A DNA stretch of 21,936 nt from a virus, in the IMG/VR virus record IMGVR_UViG_3300038441_001201, positions 1-21,936 of that record; one strand, given 5' to 3'. The notes below the pieces were generated by a model. That model was given only the letters and a program-made list of their open reading frames with translations, made no database searches and was not told the origin of the DNA. Numbering within the stretch: the stretch's first letter is position 1; every line of letters begins with the position of its first letter. Made by a program: the position numbers and the translations under genes. This document shows, piece after piece, positions 7,884 to 14,538 of the stretch.

Positions 7884-8890
7884 GCTGCGCAGTCCGCGCA
7901 GAGGGTGAGCTCCGCGGAGTAGGTCGGATCGGTATGCCAGTTGCCATCCTTGGTGCTGAGGCCGCAGATGCTGAGGCGCTGGTCCTCCTTGCGGAGCCGG
8001 TGGTAGATGTCGCCGCGGCGCTCGCCGTTCAGGTCGTACATGACCCACGGTTTGCTCGTCGGATCGGTGACCAGAGCCGAGGCTCGGAGCGGACTCGCGA
8101 CCGCCTTCGGCTCGGCCTGCGGCATCTCGTCGCTGGAGTCGAGCATCTCCTCCAGTCCGACCTGACCCGGCACGACCGGAGGTGGGGGTGGCCCTGCGGG
8201 GACGGCTTCGCCTGCCTCGGCTGCGACGCAGCGCTTCAGGGCCTCCAGGCAGACATGCGCTGTGGACTTCTGGCCCCAGGCCTTTGCGAGCGTCTTGACC
8301 GCCTCCATGAAGACCTGATGGTCGACCACGCTGAAAGTCAGTGGGGCCTCCTTCATCTTGACCGCACTGGTCTTGGCCTGGCGGGCAGCCTCGGCATCCT
8401 CCTCACCGGGCCGATCCCCAAGGAAGGCTGCATCGGTGACCCCGGTGATGTCGACGAGGCCATTGGCCTGCTCCACCACATCGGCAATCTCATCCATCGA
8501 CCATATGCTGAGCTTGCTGTCCGGGCCGAGCATCTCGAGCAGGGCAGCAGCCGCCTTCGCATCGTTGCTCGCGAGATCGGAGGTCAGATTGTCGTCCAGT
8601 AGGTAGGCAGCTGCCTCGTCATCGGCGGCATCGATGATGATCGCAGCGATGGAGGGCCAGCCGAGCTTCTTGGCAGCCTGCCAGGTGCCGTTGCCCTTGA
8701 GGATGTAGTTGGTCCCACGCTGGATGACGATGGGACTGCGCTGCTGGTGCAACTGGAGCGAGGCTGCGATCTTGTCGAGCCGATGCCGCCTGGCATTGCC
8801 CGGGTAGGGGGTGAAGTCGTCGATGGGGCGCTCGAAGACTCGCAGCTCGGGTGCGATCTTCGCTTCGAAGCCGATGGTGGTGTCGCTCAT
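7880..8890 (-). CDS. ParB/sulfiredoxin-fold protein
   Basis: 336 residues. The start is preceded by AAGGAG and AACGGA next to the ATG. Residues 15-105 form a ParB N-terminal-like domain: FERPIDDFTPYPGNARRH, then LDKIAASL, SPIVIQRG, ILKGNGTWQAAKKLGWPSI and AYLLDDNLTSDLAS. The classical ParB box GxRR is replaced by KGNGTW, as in many phage and methylase-associated members. A predicted helical region, a Pro-rich linker (about 230-240) and a C-terminal part ending in LTLCADCAA follow. This superfamily includes ATP- or CTP-using enzymes and DNA-binding proteins. Location at the head of the hypermodification cassette suggests a role in modification or its targeting rather than partitioning; no ParA partner is present. 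Confidence 0.75.
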   Translation of the reverse strand: MSDTTIGFEAKIAPELRVFERPIDDFTPYPGNARRHRLDKIAASLQLHQQRSPIVIQRGTNYILKGNGTWQAAKKLGWPSIAAIIIDAADDEAAAYLLDDNLTSDLASNDAKAAAALLEMLGPDSKLSIWSMDEIADVVEQANGLVDITGVTDAAFLGDRPGEEDAEAARQAKTSAVKMKEAPLTFSVVDHQVFMEAVKTLAKAWGQKSTAHVCLEALKRCVAAEAGEAVPAGPPPPPVVPGQVGLEEMLDSSDEMPQAEPKAVASPLRASALVTDPTSKPWVMYDLNGERRGDIYHRLRKEDQRLSICGLSTKDGNWHTDPTYSAELTLCADCAA

Positions 8891-9150
8891 TCCGTTCTCT
8901 CCTTCGCAGCGGCACGGGTGCGCCGCTTGTACTCACGCTGATATTCGCGTCGTCGCTGGACACGCCCCTCGCCCTGGATCACATGGTAACTCCGCGGACA
9001 GGCCAGGCGGCCATCCTCATGGAGCCAGCCCTGCGCACCAGAAGGCTCGTGGATCCACACGACGGATCCGCCGCAGCCCTGGCATGGGCAGGGGCCGAGG
9101 ACGTAGGGGTCGGGAATAGGGACAGCAGCGAGGAAGTCTCGCAGTGGCAT
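8887..9150 (-). CDS. Small zinc-ribbon-like protein
   Basis: 87 residues. A CPCQGCGG motif (residues 21-28), a further Cys at 51 (LACPRS) and a His (SYHV, 55) suggest a zinc-binding fold. The C-terminus is strongly basic (RRREYQREYKRRTRAAAKER), apt for nucleic-acid binding. GGAG precedes the ATG, with AACGGA at 9157-9162. The stop overlaps the ParB-like start as ATGA. It is the first gene after a 176-base non-coding interval, so it may open the modification transcription unit. Function unknown. Confidence 0.65.
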   Translation of the reverse strand: MPLRDFLAAVPIPDPYVLGPCPCQGCGGSVVWIHEPSGAQGWLHEDGRLACPRSYHVIQGEGRVQRRREYQREYKRRTRAAAKERTE

Positions 9151-9180
9151 AGGCGCTCCGTTTCTTCATGGGTGGGCGGT

Positions 9181-9241
9181 GTGCCCCGGACTCGGCGAAG
9201 CAGAACGGAAGAACTGCCGGCAGCTGTTGTATCCGGGGCAC
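9181..9241. repeat. Perfect 10-bp inverted repeat in operon leader
   Basis: Arms GTGCCCCGGA (9181-9190) and TCCGGGGCAC (9232-9241) are fully complementary and enclose 41 bases containing the palindrome CTGCCGGCAG. The structure lies upstream of the zinc-ribbon and ParB-like genes and would be in their leader RNA if transcription starts near 9280. It is too short for a tRNA. Possible roles are an attenuator, an RNA stability element or a protein-binding site. Confidence 0.6.
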
Positions 9242-9261
9242 CTTGGCTACCGGCACCGAGC

Positions 9262-9276
9262 GGCGGTAGGACCGCC
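9262..9276. repeat. Small hairpin in the same leader
   Basis: GGCGGT and ACCGCC form a perfect six-pair stem around a three-base loop (AGG). It lies just downstream (on the minus strand) of a possible -10 element and upstream of the longer inverted repeat. No T-run follows, so a terminator is not claimed. Confidence 0.4.
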
Positions 9277-9285
9277 ACCGGGGGA

Positions 9286-9315
9286 ACGTTACCGCCTGGC
9301 TGCTCCGTTCGTAAA
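9286..9315 (-). promoter_or_regulatory. Tentative leftward promoter for the modification cassette
   Basis: On the minus strand, TTTACG (9315-9310) and TAACGT (9291-9286) are 18 bases apart. The -35 region resembles the two stronger early promoters (TTTACA). Transcription would begin near 9279, leaving a structured leader of about 130 bases before the gene starting at 9150. The -10 match to consensus is only moderate. Confidence 0.35.
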
Positions 9316-9326
9316 GTCATGCCCTG

Positions 9327-10073
9327 TCAACCCTCCTGGGTGACGATGAACGGCTGGCAGGCCGAGCATTCATAGGGACTGCCCGCGTGTTTCTCGATGA
9401 TGTGCCGACGCTGGACATCATCCGGTGCCCACTCGAGGCCGCCACCCTCCTCGGCGGGGCGGCGCTCGCGGTCGAAGCCGACAGGCACGTATCCAGAGAC
9501 GACCGGTTCGCCGCAGTGGAACGCCACTCCCATCGGCATGGGGGCGGCGCATACCTGACAGACCGTGCCGGGGACCATCCCATCGGGGCGGCGCCCGCGG
9601 TGCCGGGCAAGGGCGGCGTCCACGTCATCAGCCCACCGTCGAAGGTCAGCCTGCACCCTGCGGTCCACGTCACCGCCTCGGGCATCGTCGGTCTTGTCCA
9701 TGTACTCAGCGACAGCCCGGAGAAGGTCACCACCGTGGAAGCCACCCTCCAGCGGGACCGACGCCCGGAAATCCAGCGCCCGGAGTGCCGCGTCCCGCTC
9801 GGCCTCCGCGTCGGAGAGGGCGGCTGACGCTTCGGCTTCCGTATCGTCCTGCTCGTAGCCCAGCCGTTCGACGGCATCGGCCATGCCCCGGAGCGCCGCG
9901 TCCCGCTCGGCCTCCGCTTCGGAGAGAGCGGCGAGGACTCGGGCGGTGTCGCAGGGCCACTTGGTAGCGACCTCGGCTCCGTCCTCGATGTCCGTACACC
10001 ACTCGCACCGCCCGAACTGGTTAGCCCTGTGCCGCGCCTCGATGGCTGCCCGGTCGGCATCGGAGAGGGTCAT
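9327..10073 (-). CDS. Coiled-coil protein with terminal cysteine motifs
   Basis: 248 residues from the ATG at 10073; a GTG 33 bases upstream is possible but less likely. The N-terminal 30 residues hold RCEWCTD. Two near-repeats of LSEAEAERDAALRGM/LSDAEAERDAALRAL form an Ala/Glu-rich coiled coil. A central helical part follows, then CQVCAAPMPMGVAFHCGEPV and a terminal HIIEKHAGSPYECSACQPF with clustered Cys/His. The metal-binding termini and coiled coil suggest an oligomeric zinc-containing protein. Similar small proteins are common in actinophage early regions; no specific function is known to me. Confidence 0.65.
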   Translation of the reverse strand: MTLSDADRAAIEARHRANQFGRCEWCTDIEDGAEVATKWPCDTARVLAALSEAEAERDAALRGMADAVERLGYEQDDTEAEASAALSDAEAERDAALRALDFRASVPLEGGFHGGDLLRAVAEYMDKTDDARGGDVDRRVQADLRRWADDVDAALARHRGRRPDGMVPGTVCQVCAAPMPMGVAFHCGEPVVSGYVPVGFDRERRPAEEGGGLEWAPDDVQRRHIIEKHAGSPYECSACQPFIVTQEG

Positions 10074-10252
10074 CGGGCGAGACTGCGAGCCATGCGACGA
10101 GCGCACCGTTCAGCAGCACGGGCTCGTCGATGCCTGTGGTGACAAGGGTGCATGGAGTACCACAGCACCCCGACATACGCCTTCGACAGACCCGTCCCGG
10201 TGTTGGTGACGACGGCCCAGTTCCAGCCCGTAACGGTTGTGCCCATGTTCAT
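10070..10252 (-). CDS. Short unknown protein with a possible internal frame change
   Basis: 60 residues as read. ATG at 10252 overlaps the previous stop, and the stop overlaps the next start, both as ATGA. The first 36 residues (MNMGTTVTGWNWAVVTNTG onward) look like a normal beta-type protein with mostly G/C third bases. After the run CCC at 10148-10146 the frame becomes His/Arg-rich (HHRHRRARAAER) with poor third-base GC, while the frame one base further reads LVTTGIDEPVLLNGALVAW. This may be an indel or a +1 frameshift. Function unknown. Confidence 0.45.
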   Translation of the reverse strand: MNMGTTVTGWNWAVVTNTGTGLSKAYVGVLWYSMHPCHHRHRRARAAERCARRMARSLAR

Positions 10253-10773
10253 CGCTCCGGCTCTCCGGTGACGGGCTCGTCGAGGGCGGCGGCGATGGCT
10301 TCGGGGAGGGTGGGGCCTTCGCCGGTGATGCGAGGCTTATTGACGCCGTTCTCGTACTTGCCTCGGTCAATGGTGACGAGCCAGCCGCCAACGTAGTCGT
10401 CCGCAGGGTCGGGAGCCAGCCAATGGATACTCACGTCATGATCTTTGGGCAACCGCTCCACCGCCGCTCCGATCGCCGCCAGCCGGTCCTGCTCGGCGGC
10501 CTGCGCAGACTCGGCTTGCACCTTGCCGAGAGCGATGGATGACACGATGACCTCCTCCAGCGCGTCCCCGACCGGCGCGATGATGTAGCCGAGCGACGCG
10601 AGCGCATCGACGAGCAAGCCCCAAGGGTCAGGGTGTCGGTCACGCTGGATGCCCTTGGTGATGGAGACGCCTGCGGCTACGGCTGCCTGCGCCAGCGCAT
10701 CGCGGGGGTCGTCAGCGGGGCGGTGACAGACGCAGTTCTCAGGATGAGTCAGATAGGGCGGGTCAGCGGGCAT
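10249..10773 (-). CDS. Unknown early protein, 174 residues
   Basis: ATG at 10773 is preceded by GAGGAGG at good spacing, and the gene overlaps the end of the upstream gene by 11 bases. The N-terminus has a Cys/His cluster (HPENCVCHRPADD, residues 10-22). A helical middle contains QAESAQAAEQDRLAAIGAAV. The C-terminal half (VSIHWLAPDPADDYVGGWLV, then EGPTLPEAIAAALDEP) resembles a small alpha/beta domain of the sort that ends with a helix pairing strands in many phage hypothetical proteins. Predicted soluble. No family assigned. Confidence 0.65.
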   Translation of the reverse strand: MPADPPYLTHPENCVCHRPADDPRDALAQAAVAAGVSITKGIQRDRHPDPWGLLVDALASLGYIIAPVGDALEEVIVSSIALGKVQAESAQAAEQDRLAAIGAAVERLPKDHDVSIHWLAPDPADDYVGGWLVTIDRGKYENGVNKPRITGEGPTLPEAIAAALDEPVTGEPER

Positions 10774-11035
10774 CGGGGGCCTCCTCGGTCGCGACGAGCC
10801 AGGCGATGATCGCGTCATTCAGTTCGGCGTCAGCGACGAACTCGCGCGGGTGGCCGTAGTCGATGTCGTGCCACGCCTCCGCTGCCTCGACGAGCGCGGC
10901 CAGGGCCTTGCCCGTGGTGGTGGCGGCTCGGCGCTCGGCTCGCTCGTCGTGGATAGAGAGATCCGAACAGATGGTCCCATCGCCGTGGTTGACCTCCCGA
11001 TCTATCGCGGCCAGTCCGCGTGTCAGTCTGTCCAT
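10763..11035 (-). CDS. Unknown small acidic helical protein
   Basis: 90 residues beginning MDRLTRGLAAIDREVNHGDG. The ATG shares its A with the TGA of the transglycosylase gene (TGATG), implying reinitiation. The sequence is mainly alanine-rich helix, with no Cys cluster or membrane segment. Soluble; function unknown. Confidence 0.6.
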   Translation of the reverse strand: MDRLTRGLAAIDREVNHGDGTICSDLSIHDERAERRAATTTGKALAALVEAAEAWHDIDYGHPREFVADAELNDAIIAWLVATEEAPDAR

Positions 11036-11361
11036 CAGTACCACCCATTCCTGTCCTGGAAGCGCAGCGCGGCGCAGAAGCCACCGTAGCGGCCCCTGGC
11101 GTAGCCCGTGCCCCATCGGACCTGCACCGTGGCACTGTTGCGCCAGTTCCGGCCCGCGCTCCGCATGCGACGTCCGGGGTACGCCTGCGGGATGCCGTAC
11201 GCCTTGCCGGTGCGGGCATGGACGCTCCAGTGGGACTCGTTCGCCCAGAGGACGTGGGCGCAGTGGAAGGCGCGCTCCGATGTGCGGTCACGGAGCCAGT
11301 CACGGGCATGCTGGACGTTGGGCGTGAACGTCATGGCAGCGGCGAGCAGGAGCGCGATCAC
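11035..11361 (-). CDS. Secreted SLT-type lytic transglycosylase
   Basis: 108 residues from a GTG at 11361 that overlaps the previous stop (GTGA) and has GGAGG then AACGGA upstream. The first 13 residues (MIALLLAAAMTFT) are a short signal-peptide or membrane-anchor-like stretch. The rest matches the compact soluble lytic transglycosylase domain of actinobacterial secreted proteins: HCAHVLWANESHWSVHA carries the catalytic Glu. GKAYGIPQAYPGRRM follows, then ATVQVRWGTGYARGRYGGFC. Two Cys could form a disulfide. Expected reaction: cleavage of the MurNAc-GlcNAc bond of peptidoglycan with formation of 1,6-anhydroMurNAc. It sits in the early operon, far from the lysis module, which is unusual. Confidence 0.85.
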   Translation of the reverse strand: MIALLLAAAMTFTPNVQHARDWLRDRTSERAFHCAHVLWANESHWSVHARTGKAYGIPQAYPGRRMRSAGRNWRNSATVQVRWGTGYARGRYGGFCAALRFQDRNGWY

Positions 11362-11891
11362 GTCCGTTCCTCCGTGACCTGGAAGCCGAAGCCTTTCAGG
11401 ATCTCGCCGAACTTCCCCTCGCGCGCGGGCGTGGGCGCGCGTTGGTTACCTTCAGTAATACCGTTACCCTCCCTCACTCCCTCACTCACTCCCTGAGGAG
11501 TTACACGAGACTTACCTTGAGTTATATCTGACTTACCGTAGCGTCGGGACATGCCGAGCTTGCCTCCTTCCGATTGGGCGACTCGTTGGGCAATGGCTGG
11601 ACCGACGTGGCGCTCCCAGGCTTGTGCCGGGATACGATGCTCGTCGTCGAGGAGCTTCACTGCGACCAGGCGGTCGATCCTTTCAGGGGTGGCACTGACG
11701 TAGCCTTCGGCCTCCTCTGCGGTGACGCGTCGTGCCTCTGCCCAAGACTGAAGCAGGGTGGAGAAGTGCACGGCAACAGTGGCAGCATACTCACCCTCGT
11801 CGCCCCGAAGCAGCTTCTGGAGGCGGATCATCTTGGGGTCACCGAGGTAACCGACCTCCACATCCGCTCGCTTGAAGCCAGCAGCACTCAT
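11358..11891 (-). CDS. Replication-initiator/DnaD-like winged-helix protein
   Basis: 177 residues; ATG at 11891 overlaps the HNH gene stop (ATGA). The N-terminal 110 residues (ADVEVGYLGDPKMIRLQKLL, then YAATVAVHFSTLLQSWAEARR, then SATPERIDRLVAVKLLDDEH) follow the pattern of the N-terminal winged-helix domain of phage replisome-organiser proteins, where a helical bundle senses chromosome end or origin binding. The middle is a low-complexity linker rich in Gly, Ser and Thr. The C-terminus (KFGEILKGFGFQVTEERT) is short, lacking the helicase-loader domain usual in longer relatives. Context beside RecT/exonuclease genes supports a DNA-replication role. Confidence 0.55.
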   Translation of the reverse strand: MSAAGFKRADVEVGYLGDPKMIRLQKLLRGDEGEYAATVAVHFSTLLQSWAEARRVTAEEAEGYVSATPERIDRLVAVKLLDDEHRIPAQAWERHVGPAIAQRVAQSEGGKLGMSRRYGKSDITQGKSRVTPQGVSEGVREGNGITEGNQRAPTPAREGKFGEILKGFGFQVTEERT

Positions 11892-12196
11892 GCGTCCCAC
11901 ACCATCGGGTACAGACGGGTGAGATAGGCCCGCTGTGCTTCGAGTCCGCGGCGGGAGGTGGCCCAGCCACCATCGATGTGATGGTAGGCACAGACCGTGA
12001 CGAGGTGGGCCTCGTCGTCCGGGGCCTTCTTGCCCATCATCGGCTCCTCCTTCACATGGTTCAGGGTGAGCATGCCCTTGCAGGGTCGGTTCTCCGACAG
12101 GTCCAGGCGTGGGGCCATGCAGCCGAGGTCGCGGTTGGAGACGCGCACCCGGAGGGCCGTCCAGCCATCGGCCTGTGCGGAGAGGATGTCGGTCAC
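11888..12196 (-). CDS. Small HNH endonuclease
   Basis: 102 residues from the GTG at 12196, which overlaps the RecT stop (GTGA). The stretch GMLTLNHVKEEP supplies the first conserved His (His47), and HLVTVCAYHHIDGGWATSRRG supplies the later metal-binding His (about 72-73) with Cys69. Spacing is as in short phage HNH proteins. The N-terminal part (WTALRVRVSNRDLGC) forms a small beta segment. The likely activity is a metal-dependent nick or cut in DNA, perhaps in recombination or packaging. Its place beside RecT suggests recombination or replication. Confidence 0.65.
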   Translation of the reverse strand: MTDILSAQADGWTALRVRVSNRDLGCMAPRLDLSENRPCKGMLTLNHVKEEPMMGKKAPDDEAHLVTVCAYHHIDGGWATSRRGLEAQRAYLTRLYPMVWDA

Positions 12197-13044
12197 TCCG
12201 GCTCCCCACTGACAGCAGCGAGGGCCAGGTCGGCGGCAGGTGAGCGTGGTGGTGCCGGAGCTTCGCGCTCGTCCTCGATGGAGTCCAGCCGATTGAGGAC
12301 CTGCATCTGCGGCGAGGTGGGCAGGCGCTTCCGTAGCCGCCGCAGGACCGTCTTCCGGCCCATCTCACCGGGCGCATCGCGCCAGGCATTCACCCGGTTC
12401 CCACCCGCTCGGGAGTACTGGGCACGGACCTTCTGCACCTCGGCCTCGGTCATGACCTCCAGCATGCAGAAGCCATCGTTCATGATCGCATAGGCATACC
12501 AGTAGCGGAAGCCACCCCGGTCTTCGACGTTGCCATCCTCGTCCTTCTCGGCCTGGAATGGCGTGTGCTTGAACCAGCCACCCTGCCGATCCCACCCGTA
12601 GGCGAATTCGTCGCGGTCGTAGACCACCTGGCAGTCGACGTTGCGGACCAGGCCGGAGTTACGGATCTGCCGCAGCTGGCCGCGGTACTCCACCAGCACG
12701 GTCGCAATGCCACCATACTCCACGATGGCAGCCTCACCCGTGAACGGCTCTAGCCCGAGGGAGGCGAGATCCTTGACGGCCTGCACCAGCGACTCCGGGG
12801 TGGCCTTCGCGAGCAGGTCGGACTGCTTCGCAAGGAGACTGAAGACGACCCCCATGAACCGCTCGGCGAGAGCGGGGTCCTTGCCCAGCATGGCACGGAC
12901 GGCCTTCATGTCGGGGCTGTTCTTGCTGAAGGCGGATGTCACCTTCTCGTAGGTCGCAGTCGCCTTCGCTGGAGCTGCGACCAGGGCACGGGTGACTGGA
13001 GGTGGGCCAGGGTCTTCTTGGGTGAAGCGTGGGTCGGTCATCAT
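12193..13044 (-). CDS. recT: RecT-family single-strand annealing protein
   Basis: 283 residues; the ATG at 13044 overlaps the exonuclease stop (ATGA). The family core is evident: FMGVVFSLLAKQSDLLAKAT, SLVQAVKDLASLGLEPFTGE, then IVEYGGIATVLVEYRGQLRQ and SGLVRNVDCQVVYDRDEFAYG. A C-terminal helical and basic part (EMGRKTVLRRLRKRLPTSP) and an acidic tail follow. RecT anneals complementary single strands and works with a 5'-3' exonuclease; here the partner is the gene immediately upstream. Length is close to the usual 270-300 residues. Confident assignment. Confidence 0.9.
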   Translation of the reverse strand: MMTDPRFTQEDPGPPPVTRALVAAPAKATATYEKVTSAFSKNSPDMKAVRAMLGKDPALAERFMGVVFSLLAKQSDLLAKATPESLVQAVKDLASLGLEPFTGEAAIVEYGGIATVLVEYRGQLRQIRNSGLVRNVDCQVVYDRDEFAYGWDRQGGWFKHTPFQAEKDEDGNVEDRGGFRYWYAYAIMNDGFCMLEVMTEAEVQKVRAQYSRAGGNRVNAWRDAPGEMGRKTVLRRLRKRLPTSPQMQVLNRLDSIEDEREAPAPPRSPAADLALAAVSGEPE

Positions 13045-14066
13045 TCCTCCGTGAGTGCGTAATGCATGCGCCGCGAACCGGGTCGCGGCCTGCTGTAGAG
13101 GCCTTCCAGGGTGGGATTGGCCAACTGGATATGCCCCAGGCGGGCGACGTACTCCGGATCGTCACCGGGATCGGCCATTGCGAGCAGCTCGTCCACCATC
13201 TCGGCACGGATCGCTGCGACGCGCTCCCAGTCGAAGTCGACCCCATCCTTGCTCTTCTTCCAGGTGATGGTGCCGAAGGGTCCCTCCACGCCATCGGCAT
13301 CCCCGATGAGCTCGCGCACCCGGTTCTCGAGCTTCGCCTGCACCGCCTGCGCCTGGGTCACGTTGTAGCGGGTCTTGACCAGCTCGTCGATGATGGCCTC
13401 CTGCTCCGGGGTGGCGACGCGGATGGTGCCATCGTTCTGCGGGAAGTGCCGCCGGAGCCAGGCCGAGTCCAGGTCAGAGCCGCTGACCGGTGGGGGGATG
13501 CGGGCCTCGTACCCTGCCCAGAACCGAGCTAGCTCCTCCACCAGCGAGGTGAGGAACGGCTCGTTGCGCGGCACGATGTAGCGGCGGAAGGTGTGATGCC
13601 CGAACAGCACCGCGACATCGGTCGTATGCGCATCGGTGACCAGCATCTGATGCTGGACCTGTGCCCAGACATCGGGTGGGATGTCCTCCGTATCGGCATC
13701 GCCCCAGCCGCGCATGTAGGCACGGGTCTTGCACTCGACGATGTAGCGGGAGCCACCCGGTCCGAGCTTGCGGTAGTCCAGGTGGCAGAACAGATACGGG
13801 ATGGTGGGATGCCAGTGCGTGCGCCGGTCAGCGCGGACGCGATCCCCCGTGGCGACCTGATACATCTCCGCGACCGCTGCCTGCAATCGTAGCCCGAGCC
13901 AGGCAGGCAGACTCATGCCGCTGTCGGGCTGCGGATCGACCAGGCGCTCGTAGACGGTCAGCGCCGTGCCGTACTTCGACAGGCCGAGGATCTTGGGCGT
14001 ATCGGTGGACCCGATGCCCCGACCCGCATCCCGCGCATCGGCCAGGGCCTCGATGGCATCGGTCAT
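13041..14066 (-). CDS. YqaJ/lambda-exonuclease-family recombination nuclease
   Basis: 341 residues; ATG at 14066 overlaps the stop of the upstream gene (ATGA). The N-terminus GRGIGSTDTPKILGLSKYGT is the typical YqaJ start. Acidic metal ligands appear in order: Glu67 (AAVAEMYQVATG), Asp97 (LFCHLDYR), and Glu111-x-Lys113 in YIVECKTRAYMRG. VWAQVQHQMLVTDAHTTDVAVL is the conserved substrate-binding helix. The last third is a helical extension (YNVTQAQAVQAKLENRVREL) often seen in phage members. Expected reaction: processive 5'-3' degradation of double-stranded DNA to leave 3' tails for RecT. Direct adjacency to recT completes the SynExo pair. Confidence 0.9.
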   Translation of the reverse strand: MTDAIEALADARDAGRGIGSTDTPKILGLSKYGTALTVYERLVDPQPDSGMSLPAWLGLRLQAAVAEMYQVATGDRVRADRRTHWHPTIPYLFCHLDYRKLGPGGSRYIVECKTRAYMRGWGDADTEDIPPDVWAQVQHQMLVTDAHTTDVAVLFGHHTFRRYIVPRNEPFLTSLVEELARFWAGYEARIPPPVSGSDLDSAWLRRHFPQNDGTIRVATPEQEAIIDELVKTRYNVTQAQAVQAKLENRVRELIGDADGVEGPFGTITWKKSKDGVDFDWERVAAIRAEMVDELLAMADPGDDPEYVARLGHIQLANPTLEGLYSRPRPGSRRMHYALTEE

Positions 14067-14296
14067 GATCGCTGGAACTCCGTATAGACCGCGACCCAGG
14101 CCTCATGCTCCGGATGATCCGGTTGGCCCCAGCCGATGGGAGCGGAGTGGAAGAGTTGCCGGACCAGTGGCCTCAAGCGCTCGCGTTCCATCTCCGCTGC
14201 CTCGCACTCGACCGCATCGAGGTGCTTGATCCACAAGTCAGCAGGCGGTAATCCCTCGAGATCGGCCAGCATCCGCTGCCTCGCTGTCCATGTCAT
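14063..14296 (-). CDS. Unknown small Trp/Glu-rich protein
   Basis: 77 residues; ATG at 14296 overlaps the previous stop, and its TGA overlaps the exonuclease start (both ATGA). Mainly helical and charged (LDAVECEAAEMERERLRPL) with a Trp-rich end (WGQPDHPEHEAWVAVYTE). No motif recognised; a cofactor of the nuclease/annealase pair is possible given the coupling. Confidence 0.6.
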   Translation of the reverse strand: MTWTARQRMLADLEGLPPADLWIKHLDAVECEAAEMERERLRPLVRQLFHSAPIGWGQPDHPEHEAWVAVYTEFQRS

Positions 14297-14538
14297 CGTG
14301 CTGCCTCCAGTGCCGCGGCTCGCCGCAGGACCCGTTGCCGACGTTCGGCGACCGCGACTCGGCTGATACCGAGCCTCCGAGCGATGACCGCATTGCGCTC
14401 ACCGATCATGGAGAGGAACACCGCATCCTCCGCAGCAAGGTCCTGCGCCCACTTCAAGACCAGGGCTGCGCGATAGTGCTCCCGGCAGTGCTGGTTCCGA
14501 TTGGCGATGGGCTTGCCGCAGTCCGGGCAGGCCTTCAC
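14293..14538 (-). CDS. Zinc-knuckle plus helix-turn-helix protein
   Basis: 81 residues from a GTG at 14538 overlapping the preceding stop (GTGA); a longer frame exists but is shadowed by the upstream gene. The first 20 residues, VKACPDCGKPIANRNQHCRE plus His, supply C-x2-C and H-C-x2-H metal ligands. The second half reads FLSMIGERNAVIARRLGISR followed by VAVAERRQRVL, a clean helix-turn-helix of the sigma-region-4 or Trp-repressor type. Likely a DNA-binding regulator of early genes; target unknown. Confidence 0.7.
   Translation of the reverse strand: MKACPDCGKPIANRNQHCREHYRAALVLKWAQDLAAEDAVFLSMIGERNAVIARRLGISRVAVAERRQRVLRRAAALEAAR

Noticed and set aside
7805-8602. Plus-strand open frame (265 codons) opposite the ParB-like gene
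   Set aside because: Antisense to the ParB-like gene with clear family motifs; no domain in its own translation.
9181-9241. tRNA-like acceptor arms
   Set aside because: The 7-base acceptor-like arms extend to 10 pairs, the whole element is only 61 bases and no D, anticodon or T arms can be drawn.
8979-9320. Minus-strand frame across the leader at 9151-9326
   Set aside because: It has an AGGAGG upstream, but runs out of frame through the zinc-ribbon gene and its own sequence looks like low-complexity non-coding translation.
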